A stretch of 64,000 nucleotides of DNA from Flavobacterium sp. MFBS3-15 (GCF_026107645.2 NZ_JAPCHV010000014.1:1-64000); one strand, 5' to 3'; shown: positions 1-7,797, counted from the stretch's first letter. The notes: generated by a model not told the origin, from the letters alone. Translations and numbers: made by a program.

Positions 1-66
1 GCAAGAATTTTTGCTGTGGTGAAACGTGAAACACCTTATGTAGATCTGATGAAATATGCTGCTTAA
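1..66 (+). CDS. C-terminal end of an unidentified protein (partial)
   Basis: The first 21 codons of the window are open in frame 1 and end in TAA at 64-66. The peptide ends PYVDLMKYAA. The start lies outside the window. I do not recognise the family, and the tail is too short to assign. It is called as coding only because the frame is open from the window edge and is followed by a repeat-rich gap, as expected at a gene end. Confidence 0.4.
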   Translation, partial: ARIFAVVKRETPYVDLMKYAA

Positions 67-318
67 GAGCTAGTAAAAAATATGAAATTAAACTTGTTTA
101 AGTCATAGAATACGCAAAGGTTTTTAAGATAGAAGAGGCCTCAAAGTTTATTCTGCTAAAGCAGAATTATATTAATTTCATGCAAAGGCGCGAAGACGTA
201 AAGTGGGGGCCGCAAGAGATTCTTCGTTCAGAATGACAGGCGCGACTGACGTCCGAGTGAAGCTCGCGTGAGGGATAGAGGCGTCATCCTGCGGAGGCGG
301 CACGCCCGAAAGATAGTT

Positions 319-393
319 TCCACTCCTGCCCTTTAGTCCTCACCCTACCCTCTCCAAAGGAGAGGGAGCCGGGACGTAACACTCTTACCTAAA
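319..393 (+). repeat. Palindromic dispersed element, family A, copy 1
   Basis: The core at 348-366 is a perfect palindrome with arms CCCTCTCC and GGAGAGGG around AAA. Flanks (TTAGTCCTCACC to the left, GAGCCGGGA..CACTCTTACC to the right) match the copy near 60049-60120 over about 75 bases. Other copies lie at 484-532, 22486-22541 and 30925-30966. This is a REP-like intergenic repeat; no transposase for it is in the window. Confidence 0.8.
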
Positions 394-483
394 ATCCCTG
401 CCTTGATTTTTACGCGAAAAATTTAAGGCCAAGCTTCACTCATGAGCGGTTAACATTGTGTTTAATCGATATTTTAGCCAGCA

Positions 484-532
484 TGAGTGTAGCTGCTCCC
501 CTCTCTTTTGGAGATGGGCCGGGGGTGAGGAC
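484..532 (-). repeat. Palindromic dispersed element, family A, copy 2 (inverted)
   Basis: CTCCCCTCTCTTTTGGAGATGGG followed by CCGGGGGTGAGGAC is the reverse complement of the family A consensus. With copy 1 it forms an inverted pair about 100 bases apart, the REPIN-like arrangement. It lies immediately downstream of the E1 gene (minus strand) and could act as its 3' hairpin. Confidence 0.75.
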
Positions 533-622
533 AAAAAAACCACACAATCCTAAAACTATGTGGTCCTGTTATAATACGTTGCGCTTCAAATAAACAAATT
601 AACGCATCAACCTATAAACTTT

Positions 623-2599
623 TTAGTAAGCAAGAAGCTCCTTCAGCGCCCCTTCAAACCTGCCTTTCGACAGGTACTGGTCTTCCAGCGCCTTGGTGAA
701 CGGTATGGCGCTCTCGAGGCTGCCTACGCGTTTCACAGGGCCGTCGAGGTACTCGAAGCATTCCTCCATGATCATGGCCGAGATGTCGCTGGCCACGCCG
801 CCAAACAGCGTATCTTCCTGCAGTATGATGACCTTTCCGGTCTTCTTCACCGATTGGAATATCGTTTCCGTATCGAGCGGCTGCAGCGTGCGCAGGTCAA
901 TAAGGTCGGCTTTGATGTCGGGGTTCTTGTCCAGTGTTTCCAACGCCCAGTGTACGCCCGCGCCAAAGGAAATCACCGTTACGTCCTCCCCTTCCCTGAG
1001 CAGTGCTGCCTTGCCGAAAGGTATGGTGTAGTAATCTTTAGGCACGTCCTGGTAAGCGCTGCGGTAGAGCGCCTTATGCTCAAAGAACATCACCGGATTC
1101 GGGTCGTTGATGGCCGTCGCCAAAAGGCCCTTGGCATCATACGGGAACGCCGGGTACACCACCTTGAGGCCGGGGGTTTTGGTAAACCACGCCTCGTTGG
1201 TCTGTGAGTGGAACGGCCCCGCCTGAACGCCGGCACCGCAAGGCATACGCACTACCACGTCGGCGTTTTCCTGCCAGCGGTAATGCACCTTGGCCAGGTA
1301 GTTCACGATCGGGTTAAAGCCCGTCGATACGAAGTCGGCGAACTGCATCTCGATAACCGACTTGGCGCCGTTGATCGAAAGCCCCATGCCTGCCGACACT
1401 ACGGCCGACTCGCATATTGGGGTGTTGCGCACGCGCTCCTTGCCGAACTGTGCCACAAAGCCGTCGGTGATCTTGAACGCCCCGCCATATTCGGCGATGT
1501 CCTGCCCCATGATCACGAGGTTGTCGTGGCGCTCCATCGACTGCCTCAGCCCCTGCTGGATGGCATCGATCATGCGTATGTTTTCCGTTTCCGGTGAAGG
1601 GTTAACCTCTTCATGCTGATACGGTTTGTAAACGTCATTTAATTCTTCGCTCAAACTGGCTTCAATGGCCGGTTCGGCGGAAGCCTGCTGGTAGTTCTCG
1701 TCGATTTCCTTTTTCAGTTCCGCGCGGATGGCAGCGTCGGCATCGTCGGTCAGCACGCCTTCGGCTTTCAGGAATTGGCGGTAGTTCTCCACCGGGTCCT
1801 TTACGGCCCAGGCATCCATCAGCTCCTGCGGCACATACTTGGTACCGCTCGCCTCCTCATGCCCGCGCATCCTGAAGGTCTTGAACTCCAGCAGCACCGG
1901 GCGCGGGTTTTCGCGCATCGATACGGCCAGCTCGTCCAGCTTCGTATATACCTCCAGTATATTATTCCCGTCGATGATGTGCGACTCCATGCCGTAGCCT
2001 ATGCCTTTGTCGGCCAGGTTCTCGCAGCGGTACTGCTCGTTGGTTGGGGTCGAAAGGCCGTAGCCGTTGTTCTCGATGATGAACATTACCGGAAGTTCCC
2101 ACACGGCGGCAATGTTGAGCGCCTCGTGGAAGTCGCCCTCGCTGGTAGCGCCCTCGCCGGTAAACACCGCGGTCACCTTACCCTCCTTGCGGAGCTTGTG
2201 CGCCAGCGCGATACCGTCGGCAACGCCAAGCTGCGGGCCCAGGTGCGATATCATCCCGATGATCTTGTACTCCTGCGTACCGAAGTGGAACGAGCGGTCG
2301 CGGCCCTTGGTAAAGCCGTTGGCCTTGCCCTGCCACTGCGAGAACAGGCGGTACAGCGGGATGTCGCGGCCGGTGAACACGCCCAGGTTGCGGTGCATGG
2401 GGAGGATGTACTCGTCCCTGTGCAGCACGGCGGCAACACCTACCGAGATGGCCTCCTGCCCTATGCCGGAGAACCATTTGGACACTTTGCCCTGGCGGAT
2501 GAGGATAAGCATCTTCTCCTCAATGAGCCTTGGTTTTAATAATTTGGTATATAAATCGAGTAATTTCCCGTCGGATAACTGTTTTCTATCGAAATTCAT
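623..2599 (-). CDS. Branched-chain 2-oxoacid dehydrogenase E1, fused alpha and beta subunits
   Basis: The 658-residue protein joins an E1-alpha region (about 1-320) to an E1-beta region (about 338-658), an arrangement common in Bacteroidota. The alpha half carries the thiamine diphosphate motif, GEGATSEGDF at 148-157 through ENNGYG at 176-181, plus the HRNLG and TKGRDRSFHF segments. The beta half starts near NIRMIDAIQQG and contains GQDIAEYGGAF. The enzyme decarboxylates 2-oxo acids from valine, leucine and isoleucine and passes the acyl group to lipoyl-E2; E2 and E3 genes are not in this window. The start (ATG complement at 2597-2599) fits the family N-terminus. A pyruvate dehydrogenase-type E1 is the alternative, since substrate cannot be read from these motifs. 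Confidence 0.93.
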   Translation of the reverse strand: MNFDRKQLSDGKLLDLYTKLLKPRLIEEKMLILIRQGKVSKWFSGIGQEAISVGVAAVLHRDEYILPMHRNLGVFTGRDIPLYRLFSQWQGKANGFTKGRDRSFHFGTQEYKIIGMISHLGPQLGVADGIALAHKLRKEGKVTAVFTGEGATSEGDFHEALNIAAVWELPVMFIIENNGYGLSTPTNEQYRCENLADKGIGYGMESHIIDGNNILEVYTKLDELAVSMRENPRPVLLEFKTFRMRGHEEASGTKYVPQELMDAWAVKDPVENYRQFLKAEGVLTDDADAAIRAELKKEIDENYQQASAEPAIEASLSEELNDVYKPYQHEEVNPSPETENIRMIDAIQQGLRQSMERHDNLVIMGQDIAEYGGAFKITDGFVAQFGKERVRNTPICESAVVSAGMGLSINGAKSVIEMQFADFVSTGFNPIVNYLAKVHYRWQENADVVVRMPCGAGVQAGPFHSQTNEAWFTKTPGLKVVYPAFPYDAKGLLATAINDPNPVMFFEHKALYRSAYQDVPKDYYTIPFGKAALLREGEDVTVISFGAGVHWALETLDKNPDIKADLIDLRTLQPLDTETIFQSVKKTGKVIILQEDTLFGGVASDISAMIMEECFEYLDGPVKRVGSLESAIPFTKALEDQYLSKGRFEGALKELLAY

Positions 2600-2763
2600 C
2601 GCTGTTTTTTGAATAATCGTTAAAGCAGGTCAAAAGTAATAAAATAACAGGAAGTAGGTGAAAATGTTATGGGATTTTATTTTTGTTAAAATTGTAGGAG
2701 AATTTTTTGTAGGTTTATACTCGTCAGAATACTTACTTTTTATCAAAATTTCAAACTGCTAAT

Positions 2764-3648
2764 ATGAGAAAAATATTATTTGTACTAATAATAAACATAT
2801 TTACGACTTTTTCGTATGGTCAAACTATTGAACAGAAAGCAAAAGTTTTTTTAGACAAGTTTAATAAAATGAATAATACCGAAAAGCGCATAGCAAGTAA
2901 CTTACTCGTATCAGAATTAAACGCAATGGATCCTGAAACGAAAGGGCGATGGCTGTCAGCATTGGGATTCGGAAAAGAAAATAAAGAAAACGTAAAAAAA
3001 ATATATCCAAAACCATGGACAATTGAGGAGGTTGAAAAAGAGGTCTTAAAAAAAGTTCATTTTGAATTAATTGAAGGTTCATTTATGGAGATGGGATATG
3101 ATAAATCCAATCTTAATATTTTAGAACTAAAAATTATTAAAAAAATCAGCAATAAAGACTTGGCAGCATCTTATAATAACAATTTGCAAAAAGAAATTGA
3201 TTCGATTGAGCAATTGATAAGTGATGAAAAAGCAGAGCGTACAAAAATAAAAGAAAAAATCCCGGAAGGCTATGCTGAACGTTATTGGCCTGATGATGAA
3301 TGGGATGAGAATGGAAAAAAAATCAAGGACACATTAAAACCTCATTATAAGAGATTTCTATATTTAACCGATAATATAAAAACAAATATTAGAAAGTTGC
3401 CAGAAATGAAAGATAGTTTTGCAAAAGGTATAATAAATGAAATAGATTGGGAGGATGAAACAATTTCACATTTTTTAGTTGAAGCAATATTACAAGAAAA
3501 GGACGAATTGGATGATGCAAAAATACATGTGATGATAATTGCTGATTATAAACCCTATGACTTTTCAAAAAATGATTTCGAGCAGTTTATTTATGCTCGT
3601 CTTGTAGAATATGAAAAAGCCGAAGATCAATTTTATAGTCCATATTAA
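2764..3648 (+). CDS. Secreted protein of unknown function, A+T-rich
   Basis: The 294-residue protein has a clear signal peptide (MRKILFVLIINIF..., cleavage near SYGQ at 17-20). The mature part is charged and lysine/glutamate rich, mostly predicted helical, with a likely coiled segment around 130-165. I recognise no family. The gene is visibly A+T rich compared with the E1 gene on its left and the T9SS genes further on, with AAA/ATA-rich codons, which suggests recent acquisition. It is followed within a few bases by a family B repeat. Confidence 0.75.
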   Translation: MRKILFVLIINIFTTFSYGQTIEQKAKVFLDKFNKMNNTEKRIASNLLVSELNAMDPETKGRWLSALGFGKENKENVKKIYPKPWTIEEVEKEVLKKVHFELIEGSFMEMGYDKSNLNILELKIIKKISNKDLAASYNNNLQKEIDSIEQLISDEKAERTKIKEKIPEGYAERYWPDDEWDENGKKIKDTLKPHYKRFLYLTDNIKTNIRKLPEMKDSFAKGIINEIDWEDETISHFLVEAILQEKDELDDAKIHVMIIADYKPYDFSKNDFEQFIYARLVEYEKAEDQFYSPY

Positions 3649-3651
3649 CCT

Positions 3652-3697
3652 CCACCGCTAGCGCGAACTTCCAGTTCGTGACGGGCTGAGTGAGCAC
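3652..3697 (+). repeat. Dispersed element, family B, left copy
   Basis: The sequence TCCACCGCTAGCGCGAACTT, then CCAGTTCGTGACGGGCTGAG, then TGAGCA contains a hairpin (GAACT/AGTTC). It matches the copy at 4209-4257 in the same orientation over about 47 bases. The two copies directly flank the lipoprotein gene at 3705-4220. Confidence 0.75.
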
Positions 3698-3704
3698 AAC
3701 AACT

Positions 3705-4220
3705 ATGAAAAAAATTACCCTACTAATCATCCTCGCTTTCCTGCTGGCGTCCTGTTCTCAGCACGAGTGCCAGTTATTCGATTACGGGGAAACCAGGATT
3801 GATACGCTGGACTATCAGGGCTATCGCCTTTTTACTGATGGCAGCGATACTGTGATGGTGGAGTTCCGGAATTTCGATGCTTACGAAACAGAGAAAAGTA
3901 CAGGCGGTTTTGCGGCAAAGGGTGAATGTAAAAATGGCTTTAGTACCGAGGTTGTATGCAATACGCTAAAGAGCAGCTTCTGGATGCACTTTTTAAGGAC
4001 GGATGAAGGCTATCTGTTCCGTATGAATACACCTCATGATAAACATACTGAAGAACTGCATTTTTCGTGGAAGGGCGAAATCGGGGTGAAACTAACAGGC
4101 CACTACGGCTTTACCGGTAAAAACAGTCCGATGGATAACATTTATATCAGCGATGGGGAACTCGTCGGCTTTTCAGTCGATACTACAAAAATATGGAGAC
4201 GGGTTGATTCCACTCGCTAA
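3705..4220 (+). CDS. Small lipoprotein of unknown function
   Basis: A 171-residue protein with a lipoprotein signal peptide: MKKITLLIILAF then LLAS-C at residues 13-17, so residue 17 is the predicted lipidated cysteine. I place the start at the ATG at 3705; an upstream in-frame GTG at 3690 lies inside the repeat element and would put five extra residues before a perfect signal peptide. The mature part has no recognised domain. The stop codon TAA (4218-4220) is contributed by the right-hand family B repeat (CGCTAACGCGAG), so the element may have set the C-terminus. Likely anchored in the outer or inner membrane. Confidence 0.75.
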   Translation: MKKITLLIILAFLLASCSQHECQLFDYGETRIDTLDYQGYRLFTDGSDTVMVEFRNFDAYETEKSTGGFAAKGECKNGFSTEVVCNTLKSSFWMHFLRTDEGYLFRMNTPHDKHTEELHFSWKGEIGVKLTGHYGFTGKNSPMDNIYISDGELVGFSVDTTKIWRRVDSTR

Positions 4221-4257
4221 CGCGAGCTTCGGGCTCGTGCCGGACTGAGTAAGCAAA
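4209..4257 (+). repeat. Dispersed element, family B, right copy
   Basis: TCCACTCGCTAACGCGAGCT continues into TCGGGCTCGTGCCGGACTGA and GTAAGCA, matching the 3652-3697 copy with compensated changes in the hairpin arms (GAGC/GCTC here, GAACT/AGTTC there). Covarying arms suggest the hairpin itself is conserved. The element overlaps the lipoprotein stop codon. Confidence 0.75.
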
Positions 4258-4263
4258 TAGGCA

Positions 4264-4743
4264 TCATTTTCCCTTATCATTCTTAAACCTGCCATCAAAA
4301 GCGAGCCGTTGTTCTGATATTACCATTATTTTTTTAGCATCGGGATGATTTGGATTAATAAGGTAATTGTATTCCTGCGGTACGATGGCGCTCGGTACTT
4401 TTAATACCGCTGCCTCATTTTGCCGTACAAAATCATCACCGATAAACTGTGTTTCAAGGGCAGGCGGCTTAGCATCCCAGTTTTCGGGAAGGGCGTCTTC
4501 AGGCAACTCCATGATAATAATGTCATCAGGAATTTCAACCTCCACATAAAACCTGTCTGTAGGAAGGTCTTTTGTCAGGTCCAGGTGTACCGAAACTTCC
4601 AGCATGGCAAGCGCGCGCGATTCGGCAGTATACACCATGCAAGTGTTTAGGCTGTTCCAGCGGTAGCCCTCTGTCATAGATGCACCCGTGCCTGTTAATG
4701 TGGTTGGCAGGTATTTTTCCCGCTCGATCCTGTAAACCCGCAT
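4264..4743 (-). CDS. RES-domain toxin of a type II toxin-antitoxin pair
   Basis: The 159-residue protein is close to a bare RES domain. It shows YRIEREKY at the N-terminus, GYRWNS (R28), VYTAES (38-42) and MLEVSVH (E49), the Arg/Glu/Ser signature that names the family. RES toxins are ADP-ribosyltransferase-fold enzymes that degrade or phosphorolyse NAD+ in the cytoplasm. It is encoded directly after its antitoxin, with stop and start sharing one base (TGATG), so translation is probably coupled. The pair forms one minus-strand operon and should be autoregulated by the antitoxin. Confidence 0.9.
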   Translation of the reverse strand: MRVYRIEREKYLPTTLTGTGASMTEGYRWNSLNTCMVYTAESRALAMLEVSVHLDLTKDLPTDRFYVEVEIPDDIIIMELPEDALPENWDAKPPALETQFIGDDFVRQNEAAVLKVPSAIVPQEYNYLINPNHPDAKKIMVISEQRLAFDGRFKNDKGK

Positions 4744-5240
4744 CAGGCCAGGTTGCCAAATTCAAGCCTGTTAAGGCTGTTCTTCACTTCCTGTATCCCT
4801 GTTACCGAATCCAGCAGGCTTTCCGGCGTGTTGCCTCCAAGTGATGTGTTCGGTTTCTTCATCCACCTTTGGAACTTATCTTCTTCACCGTTAAACACCC
4901 GTTTACCAAAATCAATAAGTTCGGTCAGTAGCAAAATGATCTCACTTTCACGCTGGCCGAGCAGCGATTTTTCCCTTCGTTTTTTATTATAAGTGGTTTG
5001 TGGCAACCCAAAGATATGCAGTACATCTTTTACAGGCATATTGATACTACTGCCAATCACTTCAATGGCAGCGTAAGGCACACCACCCCTCATAATACTT
5101 ACACGCTCCATTTTGGAAGTCCAGCTATACACTTTCCCTTCGGAAACGAGCTTCCATACAGGAAGCCCTGCTTTTACTTTTCCGGCGCGCTCAACGCTTT
5201 TTGCGGGATTGAAGATCTTTCTCTTTTTTTCAGTTTTCAT
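4743..5240 (-). CDS. Xre/MbcA/ParS-type antitoxin (DUF2384) for the RES toxin
   Basis: The 165-residue protein has a basic N-terminus, a central helical DNA-binding-like region (about 60-100, with VLHIFGLPQTTYNKKRREK) and a C-terminal DUF2384 toxin-binding region (about 100-165, ending SLNRLEFGNLA). This layout and its position just upstream of a RES toxin identify the antitoxin. It neutralises the toxin and normally represses the shared promoter. A near-palindromic stretch at 5265-5282 in its upstream region is a candidate operator. Confidence 0.87.
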   Translation of the reverse strand: MKTEKKRKIFNPAKSVERAGKVKAGLPVWKLVSEGKVYSWTSKMERVSIMRGGVPYAAIEVIGSSINMPVKDVLHIFGLPQTTYNKKRREKSLLGQRESEIILLLTELIDFGKRVFNGEEDKFQRWMKKPNTSLGGNTPESLLDSVTGIQEVKNSLNRLEFGNLA

Positions 5241-5264
5241 GCAACAACATATTTACTGCTAATA

Positions 5265-5282
5265 TACAACACATTTGTTACA
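5265..5282 (-). promoter_or_regulatory. Candidate operator upstream of the toxin-antitoxin operon
   Basis: TACAACACATTTGTTACA is an imperfect inverted repeat (AACA/TGTT core) 25 bases upstream of the antitoxin start in an A+T-rich leader. Antitoxins of this family bind their own promoters, so this is a plausible site, but the symmetry is incomplete. Confidence 0.3.
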
Positions 5283-5376
5283 TTAGTACAATATTTTACA
5301 ATTTAATTTTTTTTATATCTAAAGGCGACACAAAAAAATATATACCTTAGCCACACCAACTAATCAATTACACAAA

Positions 5377-5976
5377 ATGAAAAAATTCGCTTTCCTCCTG
5401 CTGCTGGTTTCGTTTACCCTGCAGGCTAAATTTTACGAGGCAACAGTTCACATGACAGATGGCACTTCCAGATCCGGGTTTGCCGAGGCACCGGGCCACA
5501 AAGATTCCACACTAAAATTCAGGGCTTCCAAAGACGGCGATACCGAGAAAATCGAGAGCAGCCTCATCAGTACGGTCGACATCACTTTTGATAAGAAGAC
5601 CGAAACGTTCTTCTGCGTTTATCCTGCCGTACAGACGAAAAAAGGCCCGAAAAAGGAAAGCAAGAAAAGATGGTTCGGCAGCGTGTACCAGGGCAAGACC
5701 AACTTCCTGTACATCTCGCTGGAAGGGAACATTGCTACCAGCACACCGGGAATGTATTACTACCTGCACACGCCGGGCGACGACTACACGATCAGCTTCC
5801 TGTTCGAGCTGTACGGCAACCAGAAAGTGGTGGGCGAAGAGAAAATGTACAAGAGAATGATCGAGGCCCATTTCCCTGACCGTTGCCCGGTTTTGGTGGA
5901 AAAAAGCAAGTCGGGAGAATTCAAGACCAAGGACATTAATGAAGTGATCGCTTTCTTTGAAGAAAACTGCGAGTAG
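5377..5976 (+). CDS. Secreted protein of unknown function
   Basis: A 199-residue protein with a signal peptide (MKKFAFLLLLVSFTLQA, cleavage after residue 17 or so). The mature protein begins KFYEATVHMTDGTSRSGF, a pattern seen in periplasmic beta-rich proteins of Bacteroidota. I do not recognise a named domain. A Bacteroidota -7 like box (TATACCTTAG, about 5342-5351) lies upstream. It is followed after five bases by the DUF1801 gene, so the two are probably co-transcribed. Confidence 0.75.
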   Translation: MKKFAFLLLLVSFTLQAKFYEATVHMTDGTSRSGFAEAPGHKDSTLKFRASKDGDTEKIESSLISTVDITFDKKTETFFCVYPAVQTKKGPKKESKKRWFGSVYQGKTNFLYISLEGNIATSTPGMYYYLHTPGDDYTISFLFELYGNQKVVGEEKMYKRMIEAHFPDRCPVLVEKSKSGEFKTKDINEVIAFFEENCE

Positions 5977-5981
5977 CAACA

Positions 5982-6398
5982 ATGGCCACAGAAGCCCAAA
6001 TCCATAACTACCTTTCTTCCCTCCCCGAGGCGAAACGCAGCGACATGCAAACCCTTCACGACCGCTTCCTGCACCTCCTTCCGGGAGGCAGGCTGTGGTT
6101 CCTGGATGGCCGGAACGATGAGGGCAAGGTGGTTTCGAACCCCAACATCGGCTATGGGGAAATTACCATAAAATATGCGGACGGGTCGTCAAAGGAGTTC
6201 TTCAGGATTGGCCTGAGCGCTAACACCGCGGGGATATCGGTTTACGTGATGGGCCTTGAGGACAAAGAGTACCTGCGCAACACCCTCGGCGGCAGGCTGG
6301 GCAAAGCTACGATTACAGGGTACTGCATCAAATTCAAAAAACTGGCGGATATTAACAGGAGTGTACTGGAGGAAGTGATTATCCCCCGACTCATATAA
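5982..6398 (+). CDS. DUF1801 (YdhG-like) domain protein
   Basis: The 138-residue cytoplasmic protein matches the DUF1801 pattern: an N-terminal helix (IHNYLSSLPEAKRSDMQTLH), a GEITIKYADG strand segment, and a C-terminal ISVYVMGLEDKEYL...GRLGKATI...CIKFKKL region with the LADINRSVLEEVI helix. The family adopts a compact alpha/beta fold and its biochemical role is unsettled. The gene starts five bases after the preceding secreted-protein gene. Confidence 0.8.
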   Translation: MATEAQIHNYLSSLPEAKRSDMQTLHDRFLHLLPGGRLWFLDGRNDEGKVVSNPNIGYGEITIKYADGSSKEFFRIGLSANTAGISVYVMGLEDKEYLRNTLGGRLGKATITGYCIKFKKLADINRSVLEEVIIPRLI

Positions 6399-6959
6399 AG
6401 GGACCATTCGTGTCCGGCAACACTCAAATAAGATGATTGTGAATTTGTAAGAATTATAATTTACAATTTCTTTTATCTATCCATTTTACTTACAAAAAAA
6501 AGTGTTATACAGTGTTTCCGCCCCTCCGGCGGAAACTGTTGTTTATGGCTTGTCCACAAGTCAAACATCTCGCTGAACACGCAGCAAAACCTAACCTTCT
6601 GGCTTGGGAGGCATTAACGGAACGCGTGTTAATTAAAGGTAAATAATATGAAAATACCAGAAATTCCACGTTAAAGTCATAACAATTTATTGATAATTTG
6701 CAGGAAAAAAGTTAACTTTTGATTTGTCAGAACAATAAATTAATTTGTAAGTTTATCCTGTAAGAAAATGACATGAAAACCTAGGCTCTCCCCAAATTTT
6801 GAGCTTGGGAACAAAAGGCCGAAAACTGTATTTTAAGAGCAACCGTTACAGTCCACGCCTTACTATTGCCGCCCCAAAACGATACTGTATTATTAGTTTT
6901 ATTGAAGGCCTGACAAAAATCAGGCGCTATTGATAATTTTATTATTGCAAAAACTAATT
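6399..6959. other. Long intergenic region with hairpins, no confident gene
   Basis: These 561 bases hold a perfect 9-bp hairpin (GTTTCCGCC 6514-6522 with GGCGGAAAC 6528-6536), an ATTAAC/GTTAAT inverted repeat (6613-6633) and a short hairpin CCTGA/TCAGG (about 6909-6924). A 33-codon open frame, ATG 6545 to TAA 6646, begins MACPQVKHLAEH, but nothing else supports it. A weak promoter (TTTG 6718-6721, N18, TTAATTTG 6740-6747) precedes about 200 bases of possible leader before the next gene. A structured untranslated RNA is possible. Confidence 0.4.
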
Positions 6960-7688
6960 ATGCACAAAATCTGGAACACCCTGCACACTGTTGCCGTTGT
7001 CGGCACTGTAGTCGTATTAGTAACGTTTGTTGTGTCCCCGTTTGCGGGATGCGAGGCCGAAACGAGTGATTTTAATCCTCCTTTGGCTTCAGCCAACAAA
7101 ATTGCGCACACACCGCCACCTTTTGACACATTGAAGTTTCATGCTTTCGACAAAATGTTCTTTGGCGACAAAAGTACCTCCTACAAGAAGTACCACATCA
7201 TCGACAAAATGAAATATTCGGTTTCGTGTACCAAGGAGCTTCCCGATGGCAGGGTATACAGCCTGCTTTTGGTTGGCGATACCAAAATAGACAATACCGA
7301 AAATGCAGAAACGGTGCTTGAGGGGATCAAGAATATCATCACTGTGAAATATCCCAACTATGATATACTTCACCAGTACTACTTTATAAAAGACCCAAAA
7401 GAACGCGAAAGAAACCAGGCCTGTTTTTCATTGCGTGATAAGTTAAGGTACAACGAATACCATATTGGCACCTGCTATGAATATGCCGGATACAAGTGGG
7501 ACCTTGAAAACAAACACATCCAGGTGGGGTATTTCATCAACCAGGGGTCGAAAGATGCAGGCCCTTTAATGAACGACCCACGCACCTATACAATGTATAT
7601 CGAAATCACGAGTAAGATACTCGAGCAATTGGTACCTGAAAATGAAAACCCTGACCTAAGGAGGAAAATGGAAGCAAGCAAGTTCTAA
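6960..7688 (+). CDS. Membrane-anchored or secreted protein of unknown function
   Basis: I start the gene at ATG 6960 (MHKIWNTLHTVAVV); a longer frame from TTG 6930 adds an implausible hydrophobic stub. The 242-residue protein has one N-terminal hydrophobic segment (about residues 8-28), either a signal anchor or a signal peptide ending near FAGC. A lipoprotein reading (cysteine in FAGCE) is possible. The rest is soluble, with CTKELPDGRVYSLLLVGDTK and a C-terminal helical part. No family recognised. It converges with glyA across a shared hairpin terminator. Confidence 0.7.
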   Translation: MHKIWNTLHTVAVVGTVVVLVTFVVSPFAGCEAETSDFNPPLASANKIAHTPPPFDTLKFHAFDKMFFGDKSTSYKKYHIIDKMKYSVSCTKELPDGRVYSLLLVGDTKIDNTENAETVLEGIKNIITVKYPNYDILHQYYFIKDPKERERNQACFSLRDKLRYNEYHIGTCYEYAGYKWDLENKHIQVGYFINQGSKDAGPLMNDPRTYTMYIEITSKILEQLVPENENPDLRRKMEASKF

Positions 7689-7721
7689 TCCACCCTTTTA
7701 GAAATAGACATAAAGCACAAA

Positions 7722-7743
7722 AAATCCCTCGATTGAGGGATTT
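7722..7743. terminator. Bidirectional terminator between the 6960 gene and glyA
   Basis: AAATCCCTC (7722-7730) pairs with GAGGGATTT (7735-7743) around GATT. The flanking A tract and T run suit termination from both sides; glyA and the 6960 gene converge here. Confidence 0.75.
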
Positions 7744-7752
7744 CGTTATTAA

Positions 7753-7779
7753 GGCTTCTCGACTGCGCTCGAAGTGACA
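7753..7779. repeat. Short palindromic dispersed element (CTTCGAG...CTCGAAG type)
   Basis: CTTCTCGACTGCGCTCGAAG followed by TGACAAG has inverted CTTCTCGA/TCGAAG-like arms. Its TTCG/GTGACA words resemble the fragment at 222-237. I treat it as a REP-like element next to the terminator. Confidence 0.45.
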
Positions 7780-7797
7780 AGAGACTATGGTTATTGC

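Larger units (their letters stand above)
67..622. repeat. Intergenic gap packed with dispersed repeat fragments
   Basis: No convincing gene is seen in these 556 bases. In order: a short palindrome (TTCTGC/GCAGAA, 151-166); a stretch with CGCAAAG/CGAAGACG-type words (about 183-205); a fragment with TTCGTTCAGAATGACA (222-237); a block GTGAGGGATAGAGGC...CGGCACGCC (268-310); and two copies, in opposite orientation, of the CCCTCTCCAAAGGAGAGGG-type palindromic element (about 319-393 and 484-532). I read this as a landing zone for several REP-like families. Confidence 0.6.

Noticed and set aside
488..493. Possible rRNA/tRNA or phage genes in the repeat-rich gaps
   Set aside because: No cloverleaf, rRNA core sequence, integrase or phage structural gene was found in any gap.
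1775..2539. 254-codon plus-strand frame opposite the E1 gene
   Set aside because: Shadow of the E1 fusion gene; composition rich in His/Val/Arg as expected for antisense of G+C-rich codons.
6545..6646. 33-codon frame MACPQVKHLAEH...
   Set aside because: No promoter box, no partner, no family; kept only as a remark in the gap description.
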